DNA from: a bacterium | Lineage (GTDB): Bacteria; Arandabacterota; Arandabacteria; Arandabacterales; Arandabacteraceae | Reading direction: 5' to 3' | Length of the DNA: 40,134 nt | Assembly: GCA_025774845.1 (NCBI GenBank) | Contig: JALGZP010000047.1 | Span: 1-40,134 of the forward strand | In this document: positions 1-9,900 of the stretch, in pieces | Layout: every line of letters begins with the position of its first letter | Position numbering within the stretch: position 1 is the first letter of the stretch | The notes under the pieces: generated by a model | The model's database searches: none | What the model saw: the letters and a program-made list of their open reading frames with translations, nothing else | Told to the model about the DNA's origin: nothing | Translations under genes and position numbers: made by a program

Positions 1-389
1 TAGTAGAGGTACTCGAAGAGGACGGCAAAGGCGAAGGCGCCGATGAGGCCGAAGAAGATGCTCCCGACAAAAGGAACGATGAACGTACCGCCTATCGCAC
101 CTGCAATACCGCCGACAAAGGCCCCGAGCACTCCCCACTTCGTTGCACCCTTATGCGCGACGTAGACAAGACCTAGAAGGGATTCAATCAGCTCGCCAAC
201 GAGAAGTATCACAGCCATAACGATCAGCCACTTCCAGCCCACCGTTGAGAAACCCGTGGCGATGTCATAGACAAAGATCCCGCCGAAGGCGATCCAGCCC
301 CCGGGGATACCGAGGAATATGCTCACATTAAGAGCAAAGAGAGCAATATAGAAGACAACCAGACCGATGTGCTGAAGTACCTCAACCAA
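1..389 (-). CDS. DUF456 family membrane protein (partial, C-terminus off the window)
   Basis: An open minus-strand frame runs off the left edge; about 129 codons are visible. It is strongly hydrophobic and glycine-rich. It begins VEVLQHIGLVVFYIALF, followed by GIPGGWIAF, a helix ending VGELIESLLG, then GATKWGVLGAFVGGIAGAIG and a last visible helix. This order of helices and the GE-IES and GA-K-G--GA--GGI-G motifs is what I know from the DUF456 family, integral membrane proteins of unknown function. The start is taken as TTG at 389 because AGGGGGA (403-397) sits 7 nt upstream; there is no ATG near it. A further in-frame TTG at 425 lacks such a site. The gene is divergent from the lipoprotein gene at 573. 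Family assignment is from pattern memory; the biochemical role is unknown. Confidence 0.75.
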   Translation of the reverse strand, partial: MVEVLQHIGLVVFYIALFALNVSIFLGIPGGWIAFGGIFVYDIATGFSTVGWKWLIVMAVILLVGELIESLLGLVYVAHKGATKWGVLGAFVGGIAGAIGGTFIVPFVGSIFFGLIGAFAFAVLFEYLY

Positions 390-468
390 ACTTAAGTCCC
401 CCTGCCTTAGAGAGTTCTCAGACAAACCAGATTGTATACTTATAGTGGCTATCCTACAAGTGGGTAGT

Positions 469-499
469 GGCAAGAAGACGTACGATTATAGTATAATCG
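469..499 (+). promoter_or_regulatory. Candidate promoter with a palindromic -10 region
   Basis: TATAAT at 492-497 is a perfect -10 hexamer. The best -35 at 17-nt spacing (469-474, GGCAAG) is poor. The -10 lies inside the perfect inverted repeat CGATTATA-G-TATAATCG (483-499), so it could also be an operator. It points to the lipoprotein gene starting at 573. The palindrome is seen directly; promoter activity is inferred. Confidence 0.4.
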
Positions 500-572
500 C
501 GATTCAGACGACTACCGGGAACGTCGGGGACGCTTTTCCCGATTCTGCACCGCGCAGCCATGGAGGTTACTG

Positions 573-1913
573 ATGAAGAAGTCCCTGCTGATCATAATTG
601 CATTGCTTCTGTCTATCTACGGCTGTAGCGATGACACCGGCACGAACACCGGTGACGTGGTGGAAGACGAAGAGGTACTGCTGGCAGTCGATACCATAGG
701 TACCGGGGGTGGCACCTTCGATGCCGGTGTATTTCAGCTTCTGATCCCACCCGGAGCATTCGATTCGGATACAGAGCTCATGCTCTACGAGTCATCTGAA
801 GAGCACGGTTTCGGTGACAATTGCATATCAGACTTCGTCCGTCTTTTGGGTCTCCCCGAAGGTTTCGCTGAGTCCCTTACTGTCCGGCTCGAGTACGAAG
901 GGACACCGGGCAGTGATGTGCTGGTCGGGGTAGCCCAGATGGCTACATTCCTCGATGACGACTATGACACATCCGAAGCGCTCGCATTTGACTTCTATTC
1001 TGCGACGGAATCGGCCGGGTACCTCGAGGCGGTGATCCCTGCGACCCCGCCTCTTACCTCACAGGTGGAAGCATCCCCTGTTGAGGCCGGTTCGAGAATG
1101 GACAATCACTTCGCCGCACTCAAGAATCTCAGGCACAGGGGGCACTCGGAGCATGTAAGGATAACCTATCCTATTTATCTCTATGAGCACATGGACGAGC
1201 TAGCGGGCTACCTGGAGGCGGCCCACGACACGGTCGTCTCCATCGGAATGGGGTATGAGGGCAGGTATTGGAAATGGCCCCTTCGTGTCGTCGTAAGAGA
1301 TCTCTCGGTAGGCAGCTCGTCCGTCGTGATGCCGGTGAGATACGATATATCCCACAGCAAGGGCTTCAAGATCCAGATCCATCAAGACTTCGTTATCGAG
1401 TCGAACCTACCCTGGCTGAAGTATTTTCTGGGAAACGCAATGGCTGGGGCCGCCCAGCACATACCCAGTGAGCATGAGTTTCATGATGGCGATCACTATC
1501 CATGGAACTGCGCAGTAGCCGCCTGGATTCAGGGGTACTGGCCTGCGCCCGGCTATACTGATCGGCCCAGGCATCTCACGGGTAACGAGGTGTTTGCCCT
1601 CACGGGTATGCCTTTCGGGACTCTCGGGCCTCGTATGGGGGCCACGTACGGCGGCGGCTGGTCACCCGTCGTCAAATACCTGGTCGACCGTAACGGTAAA
1701 TCTCTGATCGGCAATGTCTACAGAGCCACCCAGACAACAGACGAGAAGCCCATGCCCGATCTGATGGCAAGAGTGCACCCGATAATGCCGATAGCTCGAT
1801 CCTGCTTTCCAAGATTCTCCGTAGCGACAGGGAGACGATCGACTCTGCAGCAGATTCGCTTTTCAGATTCAGCAGAACGGCGAACCAGCTCTCGACAGGG
1901 ATGTTCCGGATAG
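573..1913 (+). CDS. Lipoprotein, N-terminal part of a frameshifted gene (ZU5-like plus degenerate gluzincin-like region)
   Basis: The protein starts with a lipoprotein signal (MKKSLLIIIALLLSIYGC, Cys18), so it is probably anchored in the cell envelope. Residues of about 45-75 (GGTFDAGVFQLLIPPGAF) resemble the beta-rich ZU5-type module seen at the N-terminus of many secreted FCB proteins. Residues of about 185-390 have the layout of a secreted gluzincin: a strand-rich PLRVVVRDL stretch, a helix where HExxH is expected, then a Trp plus helix, then WSPVVKYLVDRNG. The expected HExxH is replaced by NAMAGAAQH, so no zinc site is visible. From about residue 400 the frame turns to out-of-frame-looking sequence (Arg/Ser-rich, no similarity to the preceding style) and stops at 1913. 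The +2 frame continues sensibly into the next entry, so I read both as one broken gene. Function unknown. Confidence 0.7.
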   Translation: MKKSLLIIIALLLSIYGCSDDTGTNTGDVVEDEEVLLAVDTIGTGGGTFDAGVFQLLIPPGAFDSDTELMLYESSEEHGFGDNCISDFVRLLGLPEGFAESLTVRLEYEGTPGSDVLVGVAQMATFLDDDYDTSEALAFDFYSATESAGYLEAVIPATPPLTSQVEASPVEAGSRMDNHFAALKNLRHRGHSEHVRITYPIYLYEHMDELAGYLEAAHDTVVSIGMGYEGRYWKWPLRVVVRDLSVGSSSVVMPVRYDISHSKGFKIQIHQDFVIESNLPWLKYFLGNAMAGAAQHIPSEHEFHDGDHYPWNCAVAAWIQGYWPAPGYTDRPRHLTGNEVFALTGMPFGTLGPRMGATYGGGWSPVVKYLVDRNGKSLIGNVYRATQTTDEKPMPDLMARVHPIMPIARSCFPRFSVATGRRSTLQQIRFSDSAERRTSSRQGCSG

Positions 1914-2653
1914 ATCTCGACTATGCCCTGATTGACGAAGGTGCAGCGTTGCGGCTGGCGGGTAGCGCCGGGGATATCGACCTGGAGTGGTTCACCCTGC
2001 TGGTTTACAAGACAAAGGATGGCGTCCTCGAGCAGATCGCTTCCGGAGATACCGTGACCGTAACCGGGCTCAGGGACCTTACGATCGAGGGTTACGATAT
2101 CGTCATCATGGATGCCCTGAGCTACAACGATGATCCCTTTACGGAAACTGTTACCGATAGCATCGTATGCAAGATCGTTAGGCCCCTGCCATTCACAGAC
2201 TGTGAGATCCGCGTCGGTTATACAGGCGAGTGGCAAGTAGGAGATGATGACCCTTACTGGAACTATATATCGCCGGGGTGGCGTGCCGAAGGAAGTTTCA
2301 CCGGTGACACTTTCACGGGCGAACTCGACCAATCGCACCACGGCGATAACACCACTGGCTCCATGACCGTGACCATAGACCGGGAAACCATGTCGGTTAC
2401 CTCATTCTCCGCCAATGCCCTTTCGGTGGATCAGTATGGTACAAGCAGTTGGGGTATCACCGGGGGCAGCGTCCCCCAGACCTCCTCCACACCGGGTTTC
2501 AGCCTCGAGTGTGGGGCTGAGGGATCGGCAACATGTTTTCACATCACGTCACTTCAGTGGAGTTATGTACCCGTGATAGGTGACACCTGGACTCTGCTCA
2601 GGTACATGTGCGATGGGGGGTCCAGTCTGGAGTTGACGTTCCGGGCGCACTAG
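1901..2653 (+). CDS. C-terminal part of the frameshifted lipoprotein gene
   Basis: This frame is open well upstream of its first ATG. Read back from 1901 it gives natural helical sequence (SSILLSKILRSDRETIDSA, then DSLFRFSRTANQLSTGM) from about 1775 on. It has no signal peptide and no Shine-Dalgarno before the ATG at 1901, so it is very probably the continuation of the 573 gene after a one-base loss (or two-base gain) near 1770-1790; CACCCGATAATG lies at the crossing. The visible part holds a beta-sandwich-like region (residues 15-110) and a C-terminal beta-rich region with GEWQVGDDDPYWNY and GSFTGDTFTGELD, resembling lipocalin-like or calycin modules. Restored, the gene would code for roughly 690 residues. 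Whether the lesion is real or an assembly error cannot be told from sequence alone. Confidence 0.65.
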   Translation: MFRIDLDYALIDEGAALRLAGSAGDIDLEWFTLLVYKTKDGVLEQIASGDTVTVTGLRDLTIEGYDIVIMDALSYNDDPFTETVTDSIVCKIVRPLPFTDCEIRVGYTGEWQVGDDDPYWNYISPGWRAEGSFTGDTFTGELDQSHHGDNTTGSMTVTIDRETMSVTSFSANALSVDQYGTSSWGITGGSVPQTSSTPGFSLECGAEGSATCFHITSLQWSYVPVIGDTWTLLRYMCDGGSSLELTFRAH

Positions 2654-2706
2654 GCACCCGGCTGTCACAGTGCCTGGCGCCATAGGTTTTCTGAAAAAGG
2701 ATATGC

Positions 2707-4821
2707 ATGATGCTTGAGTCGCTGCTGTACCCCAAAACCATCGCCGTAATCGGCGCCTCGCGCACACCCGGTAAGGTGGGTCACGAAATACTGGCCAACC
2801 TTATTGAGGGTGACTTCGGTGGTACAATCGTACCTGTGAACCCGTCCTCAGACGAAGTGCTCGACCTTAAGTGTTACCCGGATCTTAGGAGCTCCGGTCA
2901 GACCATCGATCTCAGTGTGATCGCAGTGCCCACGAAATTTGTCCGTCGCGCAGTTGAGGATTCGATTTCCGCGGGGGCAAAAGCTATAACGGTGATAACC
3001 GCGGGCTTCAAGGAAACCGGACCCGAAGGTGCCGAAGAAGAAAGGGCGCTTGCCCAACTGTGCTCAGATAAAGGCGTCCGGATGTTGGGCCCCAACTGTC
3101 TGGGCCTGATCAATACCCATCACAGGATGAATGCATCTTTTGCCAAGCATATGCCACCAACCGGGGGCATATCCGTTTTGTCCCAGTCGGGAGCGTTGTG
3201 CACTGCCATTCTCGATTGGGCAGCCGCAAGGGGCATGGGGTTGGCGAAACTCATCAGCATCGGCAACAAGGCGGATCTAAATGAAACCCATTTTCTGCAG
3301 GCATTGGCAGCGGATCGGGAGACATCCGTTATCGTGTGTTACCTGGAAAGCATCGATAAAGGTAAGGAGTTCGTTAAGGTTGCCGAAAGGGCCGCTTCCG
3401 AAAAACCGGTAATCGTACTCAAGGTCGGGACCACTCAAGCCGGTGTGAAGGCCGCATCGTCCCATACAGGAAGTCTTGCCGGTGCTGACATCGCCTATGG
3501 CGCAGCATTTTCACAGGCTGGGGTCATACGAACCGATACCTTTGAAGCTCTGTTTGACTCCGCCACGGCTCTTGCGATGCAGCCACTGCCAAGAGGCGAT
3601 CGTGTTGCGATAATCACGAACGCCGGGGGCCCGGGTATTATGGCTGCGGACGCCATTGAAACTTCCGGAATGGTGGTTACCTCACTTGATTCCTTTACGG
3701 CAACCGCGCTTAAGAACAAGTTACCGGCCGCGGCCAGTGTGGGGAACCCTATCGATGTGCTGGGTGATGCGGATCCGGAACGGTATGCAACAGCTATAAC
3801 CGCTACCCTTGATGATGAATCGGTTGATGCTGTTATTGTCCTCCTTACACCGCAGGCGATGACCCATCCAGCGGAGACCGCTCGAGCTGTTGCCCGCTGT
3901 GCGCGTGGAGATAAACCGATTCTCGCAGCCTTTATGGGCGGCAGAGATGTCATGCCGGCTCGCGACGAGCTGGTGGCGTCCCGCCTGCCCGACTATCCCT
4001 CACCCGAGCGCGCGGTCGAGGCCTTGCGGACCATGTGTGAATATGCTGCATGGCGGCGGCGCCCACCACGAATAGTCGCCCGGTTCCCGGTTAACAGACG
4101 CCGGGTCGACCGGATCATCACGCGCCAGATACGCGCGGGGCTAAAAGAGCTGGGGGAAGTCGAGGCCAAGGATATCCTGCGTGCATACGACTTTAACGTT
4201 CCGGAAGGACGTTTAGCCATCTCCGCCGACCAGGCCGTAACCGTCGCACAGCGGGTGGGCTATCCGGTAGCCATGAAGATTGTCTCGCCTCATATCATAC
4301 ACAAGTCCGATCTCGGTGGCGTCAGACTTGGGCTTTCGAATGCCGGGCAGGTTCGGGATGCCTACGATCTCATGATGCTCAGGATCGGTCGTGCCGCCCC
4401 CGAAGCCGATCTGGTGGGTGTATATGTCGAGGAGATGTGTGACCGCGGAACGGAGGTCATTCTCGGTATGACTCGCGATCCGCAGTTCGGGCCGATGCTT
4501 ATGTTCGGGCTCGGCGGTATCTTCGTGGAGGTGATGAAGGATGTTACTTTCCACCTCGCCCCGATAACCGCCGAGGAAGCAATGCAGATGCTCGCGAGTA
4601 CGAAGTCCTTTGCACTTCTAAAAGGGGCACGCGGCCGGGCGGAGGCGGATCTTTCAACCATCGCGGGAGGCCTCCAGCGAATAAGCCAGCTCGTGACCGA
4701 CTTCCCGAAGATTGTAGAGATGGATATAAACCCGTTTATCGTCGGAGAGATCGGTGCAGGAGCCGTAGTCGCGGATGCCCGGATGACGCTTTCAGGAGAT
4801 GTTCTCAAAGATGAGTCATAA
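2707..4821 (+). CDS. Acyl-CoA synthetase, ADP-forming (acetate--CoA ligase type, alpha-beta fusion)
   Basis: The 704-residue protein has the full ADP-forming acyl-CoA synthetase layout. A CoA-binding Rossmann domain opens it (TIAVIGASRTPGKVGHEIL, residues 11-29). Two succinyl-CoA-ligase-like domains follow, with LGPNCLGLIN at 127-136 and the phosphohistidine site SSHTGSLAG (His253). A C-terminal ATP-grasp domain occupies about 475-700, with VAMKIVSPHIIHKSDLGGV and MDINPFIVG. The family interconverts acyl-CoA, ADP and phosphate with the free acid, CoA and ATP. The substrate (acetate or another short acid) cannot be read from the sequence. Start: two ATGs in tandem (2707, 2710) follow AAAAAGGA at 2694-2701. 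The next gene overlaps its end, so the two are probably translated together, making an acyl-CoA/acid switching pair. Proteobacterial relatives often carry a fused GNAT domain; here the GNAT is fused to the neighbour. Confidence 0.92.
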   Translation: MMLESLLYPKTIAVIGASRTPGKVGHEILANLIEGDFGGTIVPVNPSSDEVLDLKCYPDLRSSGQTIDLSVIAVPTKFVRRAVEDSISAGAKAITVITAGFKETGPEGAEEERALAQLCSDKGVRMLGPNCLGLINTHHRMNASFAKHMPPTGGISVLSQSGALCTAILDWAAARGMGLAKLISIGNKADLNETHFLQALAADRETSVIVCYLESIDKGKEFVKVAERAASEKPVIVLKVGTTQAGVKAASSHTGSLAGADIAYGAAFSQAGVIRTDTFEALFDSATALAMQPLPRGDRVAIITNAGGPGIMAADAIETSGMVVTSLDSFTATALKNKLPAAASVGNPIDVLGDADPERYATAITATLDDESVDAVIVLLTPQAMTHPAETARAVARCARGDKPILAAFMGGRDVMPARDELVASRLPDYPSPERAVEALRTMCEYAAWRRRPPRIVARFPVNRRRVDRIITRQIRAGLKELGEVEAKDILRAYDFNVPEGRLAISADQAVTVAQRVGYPVAMKIVSPHIIHKSDLGGVRLGLSNAGQVRDAYDLMMLRIGRAAPEADLVGVYVEEMCDRGTEVILGMTRDPQFGPMLMFGLGGIFVEVMKDVTFHLAPITAEEAMQMLASTKSFALLKGARGRAEADLSTIAGGLQRISQLVTDFPKIVEMDINPFIVGEIGAGAVVADARMTLSGDVLKDES

Positions 4822-6691
4822 CAACACAGACAGCTACGACCCTGACTGGCAGGACAAGTACCGTGATGCGGTGGTCTCTGCCGGAGAAGCCGTAAAGAGC
4901 ATCAGGCCCGGCCAACGTGTCTTTATCGGGACAGGTTGTGCGCAGCCTCAGATGTTGACTGATGCATTGGTGGCTCGCGGCGCTGATCTTGCCGACACTG
5001 AGATTGTGCATTTGCTTACACTCGGATCTGCTCCGTACGCTGAGGAAGAGCTATCCACCCACTTCTCCGTTAACAGCTTCTTCATAGCCGAGAATGTCCG
5101 GGACATCATCCAGCGCGGGCTCGGTGATTACACACCGATCTTCCTCTCAGACATCCCGCAGCTCTTTAAGTCCGGCCAGTTGCCGCTTGACGTGGCTCTG
5201 GTCCAGGTTACCCCTCCCGACACCCGGGGGATGTGCAGTCTTGGCATCTCGGTCGATATCGTTAAGAGTGCCGTCGAGAATGCAAGTCTCGTGATCGCAC
5301 AGGTCAACCCCCGGATGCCACGCACCCACGGCGATAGTTCCATCAATGTGCTCGATATCGATTTCCTCGTTCCCGCCGACACCGAACTCGTTGAGGTCCA
5401 ACCACCCGGAACCGACGATGTAACCCGTCAGATCGGCCAGTATGTGGCCTCCCTTGTCGATGACGGCTCGACAATCGAGTTGGGGATCGGACGGGTGCCG
5501 CAATCGGTCCTGCAGTTTCTGGGTGAAAAGAGAGATCTCGGTATCCATACGGAGATGCTTACAGACAGCGTGGTGGATCTTGTCGAATCTGGTGTTATCA
5601 CCGGGGCACGGAAATCCATTGACCGGGATAAGGTTGTCGCCAGTTTCTGTCTGGGGACACGAAAGCTCTATGATTTTATCGACGGTAATCCTGTCTTCGC
5701 CTTCCATCCGACCGAATACGTCAACGATCCTTTTATCATCGCGCAACAGAGCAAGATGGTGGCAATAAACGTCGCCCTCGAAGTCGATCTTACCGGACAG
5801 GTGTGTGCCGATTCGCTCGGGACGCACTTCTACTCGGGTATCGGGGGGCAGGTGGATTTTAACCGCGGCGCAGCAAGAGCACCCGGTGGCAAGGCCATCA
5901 TAGCTTTCCCATCAACGGCCCGGGGCGGCACGATATCACGCATCGTCTCGCGGCTCAGTCCCGGCGCCGGGGTCGTAACGACGCGTGGTGATGTTCATTA
6001 TGTCGTCACGGAATACGGTATCGCCTACTTACACGGGAAGAATGTCCAGGAACGGGCGCTGGCCCTCGTGAATATCGCCCACCCGGAGTTCAGGTCGACA
6101 CTGTTCAGGGAAGCTATTGAACACAAGTATATCCGCGAGGAACTGGCATCGGTAGAGGAACGGATTTGCTCTGGGACCCATGAATTTCATACCACTTACC
6201 TCATAGACGACGGTACGCTTGTAGATTTCCGCCCCGTGCAGATGACCGACGAGCCCGGTATGAAAGATCTCCTTTATGCACTTTCACGTGACACCCTCTA
6301 TTACCGGTTTATGAGCCGTATGAAATGGGTACCGCGAAAGCAGATCCAGGATTTTGTGTTTATCGATTACCGGAGTGAAGTTTCAATCGTCGCGACAGTC
6401 CCCGAAGCGCACGGCGAACAGATTATCGCCCTGGGCGGTTACTATCTGGACATCCAGACAAACCGTGCCGAGGTTGCCTTCATAGTCAAAGACACCTGGC
6501 AGAATAAGGGGATCGGCACGTTCCTGCTACAGTACCTTACCAGTATCGCCAGGCGTCACGGGATCGCAGGGTTCACGGCTGAAGTGCTTCAGGATAATAA
6601 GCCCATGCAAGCGGTCTTCAATAACGGTGATTTCAGAATCCAGACCAAACTCCATGAAGGCGTGCTCAGTTACATAATGGATTTCACCTAA
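4811..6691 (+). CDS. Acetyl-CoA hydrolase/CoA-transferase fused to a GNAT acetyltransferase domain
   Basis: The first ~430 residues form a class I CoA-transferase of the acetyl-CoA hydrolase / 4-hydroxybutyrate CoA-transferase type. It shows the IHTEMLTDSVVDLVESGVI segment, whose Glu is the expected acyl-carrying residue, the GIGGQVDFNRGA loop, and VTEYGIAYLHGKN with NIAHPEFR. From about residue 455 to the end is a GNAT fold, with the acetyl-CoA-binding stretch VKDTWQNKGIGTFLLQYL. NCBI-style annotation knows this fusion as a bifunctional hydrolase/transferase plus GNAT. The GNAT half may acetylate a lysine on a partner enzyme; the neighbouring acyl-CoA synthetase is an obvious candidate, by analogy with Pat-type control, but this is inference. 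Start: ATG 4799 directly abuts AGGAG (4794-4798) and cannot use it, so ATG 4811, 12 nt beyond it, is preferred. The overlap with the upstream gene implies translational coupling. Confidence 0.88.
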   Translation: MSHNNTDSYDPDWQDKYRDAVVSAGEAVKSIRPGQRVFIGTGCAQPQMLTDALVARGADLADTEIVHLLTLGSAPYAEEELSTHFSVNSFFIAENVRDIIQRGLGDYTPIFLSDIPQLFKSGQLPLDVALVQVTPPDTRGMCSLGISVDIVKSAVENASLVIAQVNPRMPRTHGDSSINVLDIDFLVPADTELVEVQPPGTDDVTRQIGQYVASLVDDGSTIELGIGRVPQSVLQFLGEKRDLGIHTEMLTDSVVDLVESGVITGARKSIDRDKVVASFCLGTRKLYDFIDGNPVFAFHPTEYVNDPFIIAQQSKMVAINVALEVDLTGQVCADSLGTHFYSGIGGQVDFNRGAARAPGGKAIIAFPSTARGGTISRIVSRLSPGAGVVTTRGDVHYVVTEYGIAYLHGKNVQERALALVNIAHPEFRSTLFREAIEHKYIREELASVEERICSGTHEFHTTYLIDDGTLVDFRPVQMTDEPGMKDLLYALSRDTLYYRFMSRMKWVPRKQIQDFVFIDYRSEVSIVATVPEAHGEQIIALGGYYLDIQTNRAEVAFIVKDTWQNKGIGTFLLQYLTSIARRHGIAGFTAEVLQDNKPMQAVFNNGDFRIQTKLHEGVLSYIMDFT

Positions 6692-6962
6692 TCCATGTTC
6701 TATCACAGCAGCAGCTCGTTCAGCCGGCACCCGACCGCTCAAACGTGTCATGGGCCACTGAGATCATGAGCCCACCCATACGGGATCACGCTTGGCCACC
6801 TTCAGCTCCTTCGATCGGGCACGCACAAACATACTGAGGCGAAGACCCCTGTAAAACCGAGCGGTCATCCCCGCCCATGCTTCGCCGATTACGGGATTGA
6901 GGTCCCGCCTCGAGAATGTGACACGACTCTCTTTTGCATCATGTCACTCGGGCTCTTCCTTT
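6692..6962. other. Intergenic region between convergent genes, no feature recognised
   Basis: This gap separates the CoA-transferase and RND permease genes, which converge. I see only a weak 6-bp inverted repeat (GTGACA/TGTCAC on the minus strand, about 6918-6947) without a T-run, and no convincing coding sequence. Confidence 0.5.
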
Positions 6963-9900
6963 TCAGTATCTGAAACCCTTGAACTTCACCCTGAAGAGGA
7001 TTGAATAGAGTACCGGAACGACTCCCAGGGTGAGCGCTGTAGCGAACGCCAGACCGAATATAATAGCGATCGCCATGCTTTCCCACATAGGTCCGCCACC
7101 CAACCATAACGGGAGAAGGCCGCCTATAGTTGTTGCCGTTGTGAGCAGAATCGGCCTCAGGCGTCTCTGGGCGGCTTCTATCACGGCCCTGGCTGGTTCG
7201 AGCCCATTCACTTCGATCTCTATCTTTATGCGATCCAGCAACACGATTGCGTTGTTGATCACTATGCCCACCAGCGAAATGATACCAAGGAGGGTCATAA
7301 ATCCAAAGTACGACCGTGCTACAAGAAGCCCGATCACCACCCCGATGAGTCCCAATGGGATGGTCGTCAGGACTATTACCGGACGGCGTACCGAGTTGAA
7401 CTGGGCAACCAGAAGTATGATTATGATGAGGAAGGCTATCGGTAGCTTAACCATAATGGAATCGTTGGCCTTCACCGAGCTTTCCAGCTCACCACCCATG
7501 CCGTACTTATAACCCACATCCCACCTGGTGCGCTCGGCCTCGAGCCATTTCTCCATGGCCCGGCTTACCTTGATCGGCGTTGTCTTATCTGTGACATCGC
7601 ACCTGACAGCGACCGTCCTGAGCCGGTCCCGGCGCAGCACCTTTGCCGGTTGCCAGACAACTTCCACATCCGCCACCTGCTTAAGCGGAACACTTCTTCC
7701 GGTCGCCTGTGAGTAGACATTGATTGTCTCGATCTTGCCTATGTCCTGGCGTTCTGCTTCCACGGTTCGCAGCGTAACAGGAATTACCTTGTCTCCTTCG
7801 CGGTATTGGGTCGCCTCAATGCCGGTGAGCGCAGTCTGTAGGGATACGGCGATATCTCTGTTTGTTACCCCTGCGCGCTTTGCCCTTGCCTGGTTGATGT
7901 CGACAATGAGCTTCTTGGTGCGGAGCCCCCAGTCGTCGCGAATATTCTCAGTACCCGGGATCATCTCCAGTTCGGCCTTCACCTCGTCGGCTATGTGGAA
8001 GACCTTGTCCAGGTCCTTACCCGAAATTCTGATCTCCACAGGCGCTATGGGTGGTGGTGCGATCGGGAGCAGATTGATGTCTGCTATGAGATCAGGGTAT
8101 CTCTCAGCACAGAACTCCTTCGTCTTCTCTATCAACGGACTCGCGATCTCCAAAGAGGTTGTGTTCACAATCAAGACGGCATATTCCGGCCTGTGAGGCT
8201 CCGGACTGTAAGTGAGCACAAACCTGGGGGCACCCTCGCCAACATAAGTCGACCAGTTCACGATTCCCTCATCATCCTCCGACCCCGCCATGAGATTCTC
8301 GAGCATGAAGCTTTCAATCTCCCGGACCATCTCATCTGTGCGCTCGATCGGAGTGCCGATCGGGAGTTCGAGCTCGGCCGTATAGATGGGCTTGTCATTG
8401 GGTGGGAAATAGATATTGGGCAAGAATCTGAAGCCTTGAAGGGCCAGGATGAATACGGCAAGGGTTCCCAAGATGGTCAGTCCGGGACGCCTGAGCAGTT
8501 TCACCAATAGTGAACGGTATCTCCTGTAGAACCCCGTGTCGTACGGGTTGCCGGCTGCTACGGTCTTAACCTTCAAGAAGCGAGAACAGAGCAGCGGCGT
8601 CATGGTGAGCGCGAGCACCCAGGAAGAAATCAACGTTATCGTCACCACCTTGAACAGAGGTGCCGTATATTCGCCGACTCCGGATTCGGCCAGGTATATG
8701 GGCAGGAATGCCGCCGCTGTCGTGAGTGACGAGGTCAACATCGGTATCCGGAGTTCTCTTGCCGAGTCTATGGCAGCATCCACCGCCTTCTTACCCGCAC
8801 GCATCTGTACCATTATGGACTCGGACATCACGATCGCGTTATCCACGAGCATTCCCAGGGCGATAATCAGGGAGGCCAGTGACATCTGATCGAGGCCGAT
8901 CTTAAAGAATGACATGATCAGCAGGCTCATGATCATGGCCATTGGTATCAGTGAGGCCACCACAAATCCTGTCCTGATCCCCAGGGTGATCAGCATGACG
9001 ATGAGTACGATGACAATTGCCTGGATGAGATTCCCGATGAAGTCATTGACCTTTCTATCCACCGCGTCGGGCTGGAAGGCGACAAAATCGAACTCAAGCC
9101 CTATGGGGTAGATAGTCTGCAGCCTGGTGACCGCCGCCCTCACCTTGTCCCCGAGAATGAGGATGTTTCCACCTTCGCGCAGGTTTACGGCGAGGGCCAG
9201 CGCGGAGACACCTGAGGAACGCACGATGGACCTGGGCGGGTCAACATAGCCGCGATACACATCCGCCAGGTCCTCAAGGTAGATAAGATCCTGCCGGCCC
9301 GGGACAGAAACCAGAGTCCGGCTGAGTTCTTCCACGCTAGCGAAACTCCCTGTCGGCTCGAGCACTATCCGCTCGCGCCCGGTGGTTACATCGCCACCCG
9401 GAATCACTATATTCTGGCTCTGGAGAATGCCTACAAGCTGGCTCGCCGAGAGCCCGACCTCCGCCAGCCGGGCATCGTTGTACTCCACGAAGATCCGCTC
9501 ATCCTGCGCACCGTGGATCTCTACCTTGGCGACTTCTTCTATCAGCAATAGTTCGTCCCGGACGTCATCGGCGATCTCCTTAAGCTCCGCATAAGTATAT
9601 CCTTCACCCGTAACGGTAAGGACGGTGCCGAACACATCCCCGAACTCGTCGTTGACAAGCGGCCCGATTGCCCCCTCGGGGAGGTCTCCCCTGACCCTTG
9701 TCATCTTTCGCCGCAGGTTGTCCCATATGGGGCGCATCTCGGTGTAGCTCTCTTTGATGTTGACTATCACTACGGACACACCGGTCTTTGATTCGCTGGT
9801 GACAAAATCGAGCTCCGGCATCTCCTGGATGGCTTTTTCAAGCTTATCGGTGACCAGCGTCTCCACTCTTTCAGGACTTGCACCCGGGAAATAGGTGAGC

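Noticed and set aside
6918-6947. Terminator between the CoA-transferase and RND genes
   Set aside because: Only a 6-bp stem with an 18-nt loop and no T-run; too weak to call.
6889-7107. Small minus-strand frame at the 3' end of the RND gene
   Set aside because: It lies mostly antisense/out of frame within the permease gene and has no coding character.
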